Part shown: positions 38,043-48,123 of the stretch, in pieces
Layout: every line of letters begins with the position of its first letter
Numbering within the stretch: the first letter of the stretch is position 1
NCBI GenBank assembly: GCA_025457665.1
Contig: JALOTY010000012.1
Span: 1 to 64,000 of the forward strand
Length of the DNA: 64,000 nt
Origin: Akkermansiaceae bacterium
GTDB lineage: Bacteria > Verrucomicrobiota > Verrucomicrobiia > Verrucomicrobiales > Akkermansiaceae
Direction of reading: 5' to 3'
Made by a program: the position numbers and the translations under genes
The notes under the pieces: model-generated
What the model was told of the DNA's origin: nothing
Database searches by the model: none
Seen by the model: the letters and a program-made list of their open reading frames with translations, nothing else

Positions 38043-38780
38043 TCATTGACCGCCATCAACCACGGTGCCGATGTCCCCCCCCATCAGGGCGGTGGTGACA
38101 TTGCCGGGCGGAGTGAGGTCGAAGATGACGATGGGAATGTGGTTGTCCATGCAGAGGCTGAAGGCCGTGGCATCCATGACCTTGAGCTGCTTGGCGATGC
38201 ACTCGCTGAAGGAAATCCGCTCGAAGCGCTTGGCTGCCGGATTTTTCTTCGGGTCGGAATCATACACCCCGTCCACCATCGTGGCCTTCAAGACCACATC
38301 CGCCCCCATCTCGCTGGCGCGCAGGGCTGCGGTCGTATCCGTGGAAAAGAACGGGCTGCCGGTTCCAGCCGCGAAGATCACCACACGACCTTCGCTCAGG
38401 TGCCGGCTTGCCTTGCGGCGGATGAAAGTCTCGGCGACGTTTTTCATTTCGATCGCCGACTGCACCACGCAAGGGACCCCTTTGTCCTCCAGCGCTCCCT
38501 GCAGGGCCAGGGCATTCATCACCGTGGCGAGCATGCCGACGTAATCCGCCGTCGCACGGTCCATGCCGCGGGCACTCGCCGAGGCGCCGCGCCAGAAGTT
38601 TCCTCCCCCTACCACGATCCCCAGCTCCAGGCCGCCCTGCTCCATGGCACTGGCCACCTCGCTGGCGATACGATCAACGATTTCCGGGGAAATATTGTCC
38701 GTGCTTCCCCTTTCACGAAGGGCTTCCCCACTCAGTTTCAGAACGACTCGACGACGGGGTGGCAGGCTTTTCGGACTCAT
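38043..38780 (-). CDS. pyrH: Uridylate kinase (UMP kinase)
   Basis: [66 protein letters not shown]. Confidence 0.96.
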   Translation of the reverse strand: MSPKSLPPRRRVVLKLSGEALRERGSTDNISPEIVDRIASEVASAMEQGGLELGIVVGGGNFWRGASASARGMDRATADYVGMLATVMNALALQGALEDKGVPCVVQSAIEMKNVAETFIRRKASRHLSEGRVVIFAAGTGSPFFSTDTTAALRASEMGADVVLKATMVDGVYDSDPKKNPAAKRFERISFSECIAKQLKVMDATAFSLCMDNHIPIVIFDLTPPGNVTTALMGGDIGTVVDGGQ

Positions 38781-38841
38781 GCTTTCTCGGGCGCGATCCA
38801 ATCAGCACCGCAGCCGCCTTGCAAAGTCAAAAGCCCCCTTC

Positions 38842-39384
38842 TCAGGATCCCTCCAGCAAAAAAGAACTCTCCAGATCCTTCAGGACTTCGTTTTCCGGGG
38901 TCGTTCCCACAATCACCACATCCACCTTCAAGCTTCCCACCTGGGGTTCCTGATAGAGTTCCAGCGTCTTGCGAACCGCGAGAATCACCAGCCGAAGCAC
39001 TTGTTTGGCCGTGAGGTCCACCTCCTCCGGAATCGCCAGATTCGTGACATCCAAGGTGACCGTCAGCCCGGTGTCTTCGACTTTGGCGCCGATTCCAAGT
39101 TTGCAAAGAAGCATCAGGTTGGCTTCACGGACGTCATAGCCGGGATCGTTCGATGGCATGACGTGAGGGGTCCGGATGGCTTCCACAAGACACTCGGGAA
39201 AAGCTCCGCTGAGCACCATGGGGCGGGAAAGGACCGTGGCACGAAGCGCTTCACCGGAGGCATTCAGCGCGGCATCCACATCCGTGCCTTCGAGACTGAT
39301 GGGCTCGAAGACAGGCACCACCGAAAGCGTTGTCGCCTTCAGACCTCCGATGCCGAGGAGAAACAGGAACAGGATCAGCCGCAT
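38842..39384 (-). CDS. Hypothetical secreted protein
   Basis: Signal peptide MRLILFLFLLGIGGLKA; ORF may start at 39429, which would overlap fmt. Confidence 0.55.
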   Translation of the reverse strand: MRLILFLFLLGIGGLKATTLSVVPVFEPISLEGTDVDAALNASGEALRATVLSRPMVLSGAFPECLVEAIRTPHVMPSNDPGYDVREANLMLLCKLGIGAKVEDTGLTVTLDVTNLAIPEEVDLTAKQVLRLVILAVRKTLELYQEPQVGSLKVDVVIVGTTPENEVLKDLESSFLLEGS

Positions 39385-39416
39385 GCTGCGGACACTGACA
39401 CGCTCCGGACTCAGGA

Positions 39417-40352
39417 TCAACCGAGACATGAAGCTTCCCGCTCCTTCCTGCCCCGCCACCAATCCAGTGCCGCCATTCTCCGGCCACCATCCGGCTGAAC
39501 GTCGCCCAGAATCAGGGATCCCCCGCCGCAGCAAACATGCAGGGCGGAACCCTCTTCAAAAAGCTCTCCCGGCCTGCCCGCGCAATCGCCTTCCCCGATT
39601 GCCGGGAAAATCTTGATCCGCTTTTCGCCCCCAGGGTCCAGACACCACGTGCCCGGCCAAGGATCATACGCCCGGATCCGCCGGGAAAGTCGCGCCGCAG
39701 TCCATTTCCAGTCGAGCCGACCATCCTCACGGTCCAGCTTGCCCACGTGGCTCGCCTCGCCAAGTCCCGCCTGCGGAACCCTCGCTGCCCGCCCGGCCAT
39801 CAGGTCCTCGAATGAAGCCTTCAGGAGATCCGCCGCGACCCCGGCCAAGCGATCATGCAGCGAGCCCCCCGTGTCAGCCGCATCGATCTTCAACTTCATC
39901 GCGGCAATCACATCCCCGGCATCCAATTCCCGGACAACATGCATCAGCGTGATTCCCGTTTCCGCATCCCCCGCATCGATCGCCGCCTGGATGCAGGCCG
40001 CGCCACGATACTTGGGAAGCAGCGAGGCATGAAGATTCACGCAGGCCACACCGGGAATCCGGATCAGCTTCTTCGGCAGGATCTGGCCGTATGCCATGAC
40101 CACGATGAGATCCGGTTCCAGAGCGGCAAGCTCCTCCAGAAAAGCGGCATCACGCACTTTCTCCGGCTGCATCACCGGGATCCCCCGTGAAACCGCTTCG
40201 TCCTTGATCGCCGGAGCACGCAATTCGCGATGACGCCCCGCTGGCCGGTCCGGCTGGGTCACCAGGGCCAGAGGACGATGAATCCCATCCGCCAACCATC
40301 GAAAAGACGGCAGGGCGATGTCCCCAGTACCCATGAAAACCACTCGTGCCAT
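39417..40352 (-). CDS. fmt: Methionyl-tRNA formyltransferase
   Basis: VFMGTGDIALPSFRWLA, GQILPKKLIRIPGVACVNLHASLLPKYRGAACIQAAIDAGDAETGITLMH. Confidence 0.94.
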   Translation of the reverse strand: MARVVFMGTGDIALPSFRWLADGIHRPLALVTQPDRPAGRHRELRAPAIKDEAVSRGIPVMQPEKVRDAAFLEELAALEPDLIVVMAYGQILPKKLIRIPGVACVNLHASLLPKYRGAACIQAAIDAGDAETGITLMHVVRELDAGDVIAAMKLKIDAADTGGSLHDRLAGVAADLLKASFEDLMAGRAARVPQAGLGEASHVGKLDREDGRLDWKWTAARLSRRIRAYDPWPGTWCLDPGGEKRIKIFPAIGEGDCAGRPGELFEEGSALHVCCGGGSLILGDVQPDGGRRMAALDWWRGRKEREASCLG

Positions 40353-40360
40353 GATTGCTG

Positions 40361-40996
40361 TTAGATCGTTGCCTTCACACCGAAGGATTTGAATACGGGC
40401 AAGGCGATGATGCGGTTGAGGATTTCCGCAGCGACCTCAACCGGCTGCCGCGTCGCATCGATCTCCTTGACCAAAGCGCCCGAATAAAAGTCAAGAATCG
40501 GCTTGGTCTCTGCCTCATAGGTGGCGATTCGCTGCTGGATGACCCGGTCCGATGCATCGTCGATCCGATTGTCCTTCAACGCCCGTTTCCGCATCCGGCG
40601 AGCCAACTCGGCCCGGTCCGGACAGGAGAGATGGAAGACCTGATGGATTTCCAGAAACTCTCCGATCATCCGCGCCTGCTCGACGTTGCGAGGAATGCCA
40701 TCGAGCACCAGGAAATCGATGTCGGGCTTGTAAAGGTGGGAGTCGGACCAGTTGTCCACCTGTGCCTTCCAGAGCTTGATGGTCAGCTCGTCAGGCACGA
40801 GGTCCCCGCGACTTGAATAAGCCACAAACTGCTGGCCAAGCTCGGTGCGGGTGTCGAGCGAGCGGAACACATCGCCACACGCACAGTGGAAAAATCGGGG
40901 GATCGATCCCAAAATCTTCCCTTGGGTTCCTTTTCCTGATCCGGGGGCTCCGAGGATAAGGAAGGCAGGGCGGCGTGACGACGGATCGAGTTTCAT
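40361..40996 (-). CDS. adk: Adenylate kinase
   Basis: FLILGAPGSGKGTQGKIL, LDGIPRNVEQARM; TAA stop lies within a CTGTTAGA motif. Confidence 0.9.
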   Translation of the reverse strand: MKLDPSSRRPAFLILGAPGSGKGTQGKILGSIPRFFHCACGDVFRSLDTRTELGQQFVAYSSRGDLVPDELTIKLWKAQVDNWSDSHLYKPDIDFLVLDGIPRNVEQARMIGEFLEIHQVFHLSCPDRAELARRMRKRALKDNRIDDASDRVIQQRIATYEAETKPILDFYSGALVKEIDATRQPVEVAAEILNRIIALPVFKSFGVKATI

Positions 40997-41088
40997 GGGG
41001 CCGGAAGGCTAGGAACGGACGCCAAAACCCGCAAGGACGAACGCCCACCTTCTTTGCGTGAGGCCCGCCCTACGGCGAATCCCCTCCT

Positions 41089-41973
41089 TCAGGACCGCGC
41101 AAGAACCAAAAACAGGGGAAGAGGGACGATCATTGCCAGGTCGGCCAGAGAGCGCAGAGCCTCCAAGGAGAACCGATTCCGGTTCCGGTGAAGCAACAGG
41201 ATGAGCCCCGCGGAAATCAGAATCGCCAGGAAAAAAGGCCGCGCCGGGATCTGGCCGTCGTTCTCGGCGAAAAGGTGAGGATTATCCATGTAAGCAAAAG
41301 CCATCGCGCTCACCGCGACGATGACCAGAGGCAATGTCAGCCCCATTTCCATGGAAGCCCTCTCCTCTTCGCTCCGGGCGATCCGGTCTCTTTCCCAGAT
41401 GTGAATCGCTGTGATGTTGACCGCACAAAGCACGGCGAAACCGAGCAACTCCCTCGATGCCAGAAGTTGGAAGACCCCCTCCGTCCAAACGAAGATGTGC
41501 GCCATCATCGCCGTGCCATAGCTGAAGGCCAGGCCAGCGATGAGATTCCGCATGTAGGGGATTTCCCGGGACTTTGCCGAAATTCCCGCCAGAACGAAAA
41601 ATCCGATCACCAGCAAGGCCGCCGGAATGCTGTAGCTGGTGATCAATTCCATCGGCAAAAACCAGAACTGCAAAATCACCAGCCAGATGCCGGCCATCAC
41701 CCCGAAGACGAGGAAGGGAACCTTGTGGCGGCGATGAAAATGATGCCTCGGCCCCAGCGATGGGTCGCCGGGAACCCGGAAATGGGATTCAAGCAAACGA
41801 TCCGCGACGTAAACCAACCACACCGAGATGCCGAGCGCCGCATAGGCTTGCCAAGGCAGGTAGTTCACCTGCCAGACGTAGGCGAACATGTAGAGCCACG
41901 AGACCGCCACAAGCGGAGCCTCCAAGCTCAGGAGCCCAGGCCACAACCACCACGCCGTCCTCGCACGATCCAT
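41089..41973 (-). CDS. Polytopic membrane protein, UbiA-prenyltransferase-like
   Basis: ~8 hydrophobic segments; YLPWQAYAALGISVWLVYVADRLLES resembles UbiA-family proteins. Confidence 0.5.
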   Translation of the reverse strand: MDRARTAWWLWPGLLSLEAPLVAVSWLYMFAYVWQVNYLPWQAYAALGISVWLVYVADRLLESHFRVPGDPSLGPRHHFHRRHKVPFLVFGVMAGIWLVILQFWFLPMELITSYSIPAALLVIGFFVLAGISAKSREIPYMRNLIAGLAFSYGTAMMAHIFVWTEGVFQLLASRELLGFAVLCAVNITAIHIWERDRIARSEEERASMEMGLTLPLVIVAVSAMAFAYMDNPHLFAENDGQIPARPFFLAILISAGLILLLHRNRNRFSLEALRSLADLAMIVPLPLFLVLARS

Positions 41974-42076
41974 CCTTCGCCGCCACCATCGCCCCCCCTG
42001 CCCCAAAGGCAAGCACTGGATTTTCCAAGTTCCCGCATTGCCACAGCTCCACACCGCCGCTTCCCTCTTTCAGGCC

Positions 42077-42610
42077 ATGCCCGAATCACCGCCCATCTCC
42101 AGCCTGCGCTTTTGCGCCATCGACTTCGAGTCGGCCGGCGCCCGCCCCGGCAAAACCGATGTCCCGGTGCAAATCGGCCTCGCCCGCTGGTCGCTTGCAT
42201 CGGGACACCAGGACCCTTACGTCAGTTACCTCGCCTCCAGCGAACCCGTCACCTGGGCTGCCCGGAAAGTCCACGGGATCGGCGATGAAGACCTCCGCCA
42301 TGCGCCAAAAATCCAGGAAATCTGGCCTGCGATCCGCAACCATCTCGATGGACATGTGGTGGTCGCCCATGGCATGGGCACGGAAAAACGCTTCCTCCGC
42401 GCTTTTCCAGGGCATCGCTTCGGCCCGTGGATCGATACCCTGCTGCTCGCTGCCTGCCCCGACCGACGCTGGCATGATGCCCTGTTTGATGCCAGGGGCT
42501 CCCTCCACTTGTTAGAAAAGATCATCATCGATTTCGCGCTTCAGGACCGCCCTATCGACACGCTTCTCCACCCTGATCTCACCGTCTGGTCGAAATCCCG
42601 CGGACGCTGA
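42077..42610 (+). CDS. 3'-5' exonuclease, DnaQ/PolIII-epsilon-like
   Basis: RFCAIDFESAGARPGKTDVPVQIGLARW (DxE), VHGIGDEDLRHAP, HVVVAHGMGTEKRFL. Confidence 0.8.
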   Translation: MPESPPISSLRFCAIDFESAGARPGKTDVPVQIGLARWSLASGHQDPYVSYLASSEPVTWAARKVHGIGDEDLRHAPKIQEIWPAIRNHLDGHVVVAHGMGTEKRFLRAFPGHRFGPWIDTLLLAACPDRRWHDALFDARGSLHLLEKIIIDFALQDRPIDTLLHPDLTVWSKSRGR

Positions 42611-42652
42611 TTTCACTGGCAAGAGTTCGCCACCACAGCTCATTTTCCGCCC

Positions 42653-43732
42653 ATGCCCATCGTCTCCGTGCCGCTTGCCGATCGTGCCTACGACGTGATC
42701 GTCCAACCTGGAATCCTGACAGATGCCGGCAGGGAGATTCGCCGCTGGGCGGAAAATCGACGCTGCGCCGTCATCACGGATGCCAATGTCGCCCGTCATC
42801 ACGCTCCGACCCTGATGGCCTCCCTCGCGGCTGCGGGGATCGATGCCACGCTTCACGAGATTCCTGCGGGCGAGGCTTCGAAGTCCTTCTCGTGTGCCGC
42901 CGGACTCTGCGAGGCCATGGCCGACGCAAATCACGACCGAAAATCCATCGTGATCGCCCTCGGTGGCGGAGTGGTGGGCGACCTTGCCGGATTTGTCGCC
43001 TCTCTGTTCTTTCGTGGCATTCCCTTCATTCAGATTCCCACCACCATCGTCGCCCAGGTGGACTCGTCCGTCGGCGGAAAGACCGGGATCAATCTCAAGG
43101 CGGGAAAAAATCTCGTCGGTGCCTTTCACCAACCTCTCGGCGTCCTCATCGATCCCCAAACTCTCCGGACCCTGCCACCCCGCGAATTCCACGAAGGCTT
43201 TGCAGAGGTGATCAAACACGCCGCCATCCGCGATTCGGAAATGTTGGAGGAGCTGGCATCCATCCATCCGGATTCCCCCGATCTATCTCCCGACCTGATC
43301 GCCCGCAACGTCGCGATCAAGGCGGCCATCGTTGCCGAGGACGAGTTTGAGACCCTGGGCACACGGGCGCTCCTGAATTTCGGCCACACCATCGGTCATG
43401 GCATTGAGGCCGCCGTCCCTTATGGCGAGCTTCTCCATGGCGAAGCCATTTCCCTGGGACTGCGGGCCGCAGTCTTCCTCAGCATCCGCCATGCCGGGCT
43501 CGATCCCGCGTTCGCTGGCGTCATGGACCATCTGTTAGGCCGCTTTCATCTGCCACTGAAGCTTCCGGAATCGATCCACACCGAGGTGATTCTTTCCAAG
43601 CTCTCCCGCGACAAGAAGTTCGATGCCGGCCAGATCCGCTTCGTGCTGCTGAAAAAAGCCGGAGACGCATTCGTCTCCGGCTCGGTGGGGAAAGAAGATT
43701 TGTTGGACGCCATCGAATACCTCCGGCGCTGA
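42653..43732 (+). CDS. aroB: 3-dehydroquinate synthase
   Basis: IALGGGVVGDLAGFVASLFFRGIPFIQIPTTIVAQVDSSVGGKTGINL, LNFGHTIGHGIEA. Confidence 0.96.
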   Translation: MPIVSVPLADRAYDVIVQPGILTDAGREIRRWAENRRCAVITDANVARHHAPTLMASLAAAGIDATLHEIPAGEASKSFSCAAGLCEAMADANHDRKSIVIALGGGVVGDLAGFVASLFFRGIPFIQIPTTIVAQVDSSVGGKTGINLKAGKNLVGAFHQPLGVLIDPQTLRTLPPREFHEGFAEVIKHAAIRDSEMLEELASIHPDSPDLSPDLIARNVAIKAAIVAEDEFETLGTRALLNFGHTIGHGIEAAVPYGELLHGEAISLGLRAAVFLSIRHAGLDPAFAGVMDHLLGRFHLPLKLPESIHTEVILSKLSRDKKFDAGQIRFVLLKKAGDAFVSGSVGKEDLLDAIEYLRR

Positions 43733-43739
43733 GGGCCGC

Positions 43740-44672
43740 TTACATGGACGGGACATTCACCACACGCGAGTAGTGGTAAACATTCCGGGCATAGTCCTCA
43801 GGCTTCAGGCCCTGACCACCGGCCATGCGGGCCAGACCGGCATCGCTCAGCACGGACATGCTCAGCTCGATCCCCGTCAATCGTCCCGCCGAGATTTCGG
43901 CAGCAGTCGCTGCGGCGGTGGAAATGTTGGTCTCGATCCCCGTGCCTTTGAGACGGAACTCACCGGTGCTGTTGTCGCTGCTCAGTGTCAGGCGAACGAT
44001 CTTCGGCTTGGGCGCCGTCCCCGACCCAGTCGCCGCCGGAGTCACTTCCACGAGGAAGGTCACCGTGAACTGGTGAACGTTTTCACAGACGAAATTCTGC
44101 TCCTCCGTGAGGCGACCTGAGAAGGTGTTGAAAGCGGTATCGAGGTCCTTGGCACCCAGAATTTTATCGAAAGTCTCATCCGGATCCACCAGCAGCCGAT
44201 ACAGCGCAAAGGTCGAGGTGTCACGGTTCTGGCTGCCATCGATGGGGTCCTGGTAAGCAAGGCGATAGGCTGCCGTCGAGACATCCCCGACGTTGGCCGG
44301 GAAGCTGTCACCGATCTGGCCGGCGTAGCGATCCGTTGCCGCCGTGGTGAAGATCAGCTCTGCCGCATTGGTGTCTCCGCTCTGGCTGCTGACCACCTTC
44401 GGCGCGTTCAGGCTTGAAATCGAAGCGTAGAGCCACTCGGAATCGCTTCCCCGGCGAGAGACCAGGGATTCGAGGTCCTTGGCCATCGCATCGAGCATGA
44501 CCTTGGCCTGCCGCGCCGCGCGGGTTTCCGAGCGACTGCGGGTCCAAGTGTCCGTGGCCACGCTGGTGATGGTGACGAGCACGGTCACGATGACGCTGGT
44601 GATGGCCATGGCCACCATCAGCTCAAGCAAGGTGAAACCACGGCGGGCTTTGCGAAATGTTTGGGTCTTCAT
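43740..44672 (-). CDS. Prepilin-type protein, Verru_Chthon cassette C-like
   Basis: ARRGFTLLELMVAMAITSVIVTVLVTITSVATDTWTRSRSETRAARQAKVMLDAMAKDLESL. Confidence 0.75.
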   Translation of the reverse strand: MKTQTFRKARRGFTLLELMVAMAITSVIVTVLVTITSVATDTWTRSRSETRAARQAKVMLDAMAKDLESLVSRRGSDSEWLYASISSLNAPKVVSSQSGDTNAAELIFTTAATDRYAGQIGDSFPANVGDVSTAAYRLAYQDPIDGSQNRDTSTFALYRLLVDPDETFDKILGAKDLDTAFNTFSGRLTEEQNFVCENVHQFTVTFLVEVTPAATGSGTAPKPKIVRLTLSSDNSTGEFRLKGTGIETNISTAAATAAEISAGRLTGIELSMSVLSDAGLARMAGGQGLKPEDYARNVYHYSRVVNVPSM

Positions 44673-44684
44673 GTCCGTGAAAGG

Positions 44685-45422
44685 TTAGCGGCGGACGGCA
44701 AGGTTGCGGCTGAACATCGGCGTCACGAGTTTGGTCGTGTCGAGCTTGTTCTGGATGTATTGGGGCGAAGTATTCGGCAGGGCGAAGAAATCGGCGGCAA
44801 AGGCGATCGTCGCTTCCGGATAGGCACTTGCTCCCGTTCCAGTGGCGCTATCGCCGTCGCCGGGAGTTGGATCCGTGATGGTCCCCGCTGTGCCCTTTTT
44901 CCAGGTTCCCCCGTTGAGCACGAGTTGGGTGAGTTTCACGGTATAGACCCGCCCCTCAAGTGCCTTGAGGTCCTCAGCCAGATTCGGGTCATCTTTGCGT
45001 CGCACCACCGGCTGGACGATGAAGTCCTGGCCAGCCACACCCTCGCCCGTGAAGGGCTCGATGGTTCCGTCCGTACGGATGGTGTCTGGATTTCCGCGGT
45101 ATTGATAGATCAGGATCGCGAGGTTGCTGTTGTGAGAGGAAAGAATCCAATCGTAGGCCTTATCAAAGCCAGTATCGAAGTTTGAACTGCCGCTCGACCC
45201 AGTAGACCTGAGCGTGACGAGTTCCTTCTCCAAGGTGAAGGCGAGTCGATCGGCCTCCTGGACACTGATCGCCTTGCGGATGCCTTGGGCGGCAGGTCCA
45301 AACACGGCAAGGAAGGCGGTCAGAAGAACCGCAAGAACACCAATGGCAATGACGGTCTCCATCAAGGTGAAACCGCGGGCCCGACGGCCACTTGAAATGA
45401 GGGATTTTTTCATGGGGAACAT
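44685..45422 (-). CDS. Prepilin-type protein, Verru_Chthon cassette B-like
   Basis: ARGFTLMETVIAIGVLAVLLTAFLAVFGPAAQGIRKAISVQEADRLAFTLEKELVTLR; ATG overlaps TGA of the upstream gene by 1 nt. Confidence 0.72.
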   Translation of the reverse strand: MFPMKKSLISSGRRARGFTLMETVIAIGVLAVLLTAFLAVFGPAAQGIRKAISVQEADRLAFTLEKELVTLRSTGSSGSSNFDTGFDKAYDWILSSHNSNLAILIYQYRGNPDTIRTDGTIEPFTGEGVAGQDFIVQPVVRRKDDPNLAEDLKALEGRVYTVKLTQLVLNGGTWKKGTAGTITDPTPGDGDSATGTGASAYPEATIAFAADFFALPNTSPQYIQNKLDTTKLVTPMFSRNLAVRR

Positions 45423-46129
45423 CAGAAGTTTTTCTGGGCGGGATCGCCCGAACCCAGGATCTGGCTCGGGTCGCGGAACAAGGAGGTCGCACCGTTCCTC
45501 CAGATGACGAAGCCACCAAAGTCGCGCTTGCCATCACCGGTGATCCGCGGGCTGGTATCACCTTCCGGCAAGACACCGGAACCCACCACAAAACTCGGCG
45601 GACTGTAATCGCCGCTGCCTTTCAGGCCGGTGGTGCAGATGCCTTCGGAGTTGAACTCGTAGTAGGCATACTCGCCTTCGAACATCGATGAAACTCCGGT
45701 CAAACGCATTTTCTCGAGGTCCCCCGAGCCGCCTTGGTGGTCGCGCTTGCTATACACTTGGCTGAAGTAGGTCTTGTCCGGAAAGCTGTAACCACGGCTT
45801 GAGAGCACCCACTTGTTGGCTTGAGGCTGGCCGTTGGCATCCAGTTCTTCGTAGGCGACCACCATGCGCCGCAGGAAGGAGTCCGAGCGTGTCGCCCCCG
45901 TGCCATCGACATCCACAAGCACCCGCGCCCGCGTGCCTTTGCCCACGGCAATCGACCGTGCTTCCTCAAAGACAGCTTCCGCCGTTGCCGTAGCGGCAGT
46001 GACTCCCTTGCCACCGCTGTTCCGCATGGCCACGGATCCCAAGGTCAGGAGAATGCTGATGATCGCAATCACAACCAGCAACTCCACCAAGGTGAAGCCT
46101 CCGGATGGGGTTTTTCGGATGCTCTTCAT
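45422..46129 (-). CDS. Prepilin-type protein, Verru_Chthon cassette D-like
   Basis: SGGFTLVELLVVIAIISILLTLGSVAMRNSGGKGVTAATATAEAVFEEARSIAVGKGTRARVLVDVD. Confidence 0.72.
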   Translation of the reverse strand: MKSIRKTPSGGFTLVELLVVIAIISILLTLGSVAMRNSGGKGVTAATATAEAVFEEARSIAVGKGTRARVLVDVDGTGATRSDSFLRRMVVAYEELDANGQPQANKWVLSSRGYSFPDKTYFSQVYSKRDHQGGSGDLEKMRLTGVSSMFEGEYAYYEFNSEGICTTGLKGSGDYSPPSFVVGSGVLPEGDTSPRITGDGKRDFGGFVIWRNGATSLFRDPSQILGSGDPAQKNF

Positions 46130-46214
46130 GGGTCTTTTATCTTTCGGAAAATCTGCCCCCGCCAGAAAAAATCCGCAAGCGGGAAATGTAGTTACATCGA
46201 AAATACACGAGCTT

Positions 46215-47222
46215 TCACCGGGGAAAGCGTCCACCGCCCGGTCCGGAGATCCACAACCAAGCCGTGCGGACCATTTCCCGGACATCCTTCCGCTGTGCTT
46301 CCCAGCCCAGGATTTCCTTGGCCCGCCGAGGATCTGCGAGCAGTTCCGGTGGATCACCCTCACGCCGCGGACCGTAGGTCACGGGCACTTTCCGGCCGGT
46401 CACTTCTTCCACGGCATCGATGATCTGACGCACGGAGACCCCCACGCCGGTTCCAAGATTGCAGGCAAAACTGTCCCCGCCCCCCATGAGATGATCCAAA
46501 GCCAGCGCATGGGCATCGGCCAGATCGGCCACGTGGATGTAATCGCGGATGCAGGTCCCGTCGGGCGTCGGATAGTCGGTTCCGAAGACCTCCACGCAGG
46601 AAATCTCGCCCGTCACTGCCATCAAAACCCGCGGGATGAGGTGGGTCTCCGGTTGATGGTCCTCGCCGATTTTCCCGTCCTCCGAGGATCCGCTGGCATT
46701 GAAATACCTCAAGCAGGCGCTGCGCAGGCCCCATGCGTGACCACAGTCGCGCAGGATCCACTCCAGCATCAGCTTGCTGCGACCGTAGGGATTGATCGGA
46801 TTCTGCGGGTTCGATTCGGAAATCGGGACACTTTCCGGCACCCCATAGGTCGCGCAGGTAGAGGAAAAAACGAAGGTCTTGCAGCCGTGATCCCGCATGA
46901 CCTCGAGCAAGGTGAGAGGCTCGGCGGTATTGTTGCGGTAGTATTTGAGAGGGTCTGTGACCGACTCCCCGACAAAGGCAAAGGCGGCAAAATGCACCAC
47001 GGCTCCAAACTGGTGCCTCGCGAAAAGCTGGGTCAGAAGCGCCTTGTCTCCCACTTCGCCTTCCACCAGTTCCACGCCTTCATCGACGATCGCCCCCGGG
47101 TGTCCGAAAACAAGATTATCCAAAACCACCACCTTGCGCCCTTGCGAAGCGAGAAGCCTGACCGTATGGGAACCGATGTAGCCGGCACCGCCGGTCACCA
47201 GGATCGCTGATTGATTGCTCAC
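46215..47222 (-). CDS. galE: UDP-glucose 4-epimerase
   Basis: GTG start; ILVTGGAGYIGSHTVRLL, VVHFAAFAFVGESV, YGRSKLMLEWIL, YFNASGSSEDGKIGE. Confidence 0.94.
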   Translation of the reverse strand: MSNQSAILVTGGAGYIGSHTVRLLASQGRKVVVLDNLVFGHPGAIVDEGVELVEGEVGDKALLTQLFARHQFGAVVHFAAFAFVGESVTDPLKYYRNNTAEPLTLLEVMRDHGCKTFVFSSTCATYGVPESVPISESNPQNPINPYGRSKLMLEWILRDCGHAWGLRSACLRYFNASGSSEDGKIGEDHQPETHLIPRVLMAVTGEISCVEVFGTDYPTPDGTCIRDYIHVADLADAHALALDHLMGGGDSFACNLGTGVGVSVRQIIDAVEEVTGRKVPVTYGPRREGDPPELLADPRRAKEILGWEAQRKDVREMVRTAWLWISGPGGGRFPR

Positions 47223-47307
47223 GGCCCTGAAAACACGAAATGCGCCCCCATCTGTCAACCGCAGGGCGGCGCATGAATAAATCTCCGAAACCCGCGTCTC
47301 ACTCACC

Positions 47308-48114
47308 ATGATGGCCACCATCCGTAACCTCGCCCTCGCCGCCGTCGCGGCGACCACCCTCGGCTCCTGCTACTACGACGCCTACGGTAGCGGCTATTCC
47401 TCCTCCGGGAGCTATGGCTTTTCCGGCGGCACCACCTTCATCCACACCAGCAGCGACCGTTGGTTCTACGATCCCGCCGTGCGTTGCTACTACGACCGCC
47501 ACCGCAGTTGTTACTACGATCCCTTCCTTGGTGGTTACTATCCTTCGGGATACTGCCCGCGGCCGATTGTCAATGCCCCCCACCCCTACGGATGGAACGG
47601 CCGTGGCTCCTGCCCGGTCCCGCGGAACGTCACCTACGTGAATCTGAACCGGAACCAGGATCGCATCGCCATGCTCCGCGCCCGCAATCACACGTGGGCC
47701 CAGCAGGCATCGATCCGTCAGGACGCCTCGGAGCGCTGGCAGCGCAATCAGTTCCAGGCCGCGTCCGGTTGGCAACCGAATCAGCAGGGCGGAGGTCGCC
47801 CGGGCGGGTGGGGTCAGCACCAGCACCAACCCCAGATCCAGCAACCTCAAGTCCAGCAGCCCCAGCCGGGATTCTGGGGAAATCGGCCGCAGCAGCAGCC
47901 TCCGCAGCAACCCCAGCACGGGGGAAACTGGGGACAGCAACGCCCCGAGCGTCCCGGATTCCAAACTCCCGTCCACAATGGTGGTGGTCTGCCTCCCCAG
48001 CCTCCGGTGGTGCAGCAGCCTCCCCCTCCTCCGGTCCAGCCGCCCGCTCCCCAAGAACCGCCGCTGAACCAGCGCCAGCAGCGAATCCGGGATTTCGCCG
48101 AACAATTCCGCTAA
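47308..48114 (+). CDS. Putative lipoprotein with Tyr/Cys-rich N-part and Pro/Gln-rich C-part
   Basis: Lipobox TTLGSC; YYDRHRSCYYDPFLGGYY; QQPPQQPQ-type low complexity. Confidence 0.6.
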   Translation: MMATIRNLALAAVAATTLGSCYYDAYGSGYSSSGSYGFSGGTTFIHTSSDRWFYDPAVRCYYDRHRSCYYDPFLGGYYPSGYCPRPIVNAPHPYGWNGRGSCPVPRNVTYVNLNRNQDRIAMLRARNHTWAQQASIRQDASERWQRNQFQAASGWQPNQQGGGRPGGWGQHQHQPQIQQPQVQQPQPGFWGNRPQQQPPQQPQHGGNWGQQRPERPGFQTPVHNGGGLPPQPPVVQQPPPPPVQPPAPQEPPLNQRQQRIRDFAEQFR

Positions 48115-48123
48115 ACTGACCCT

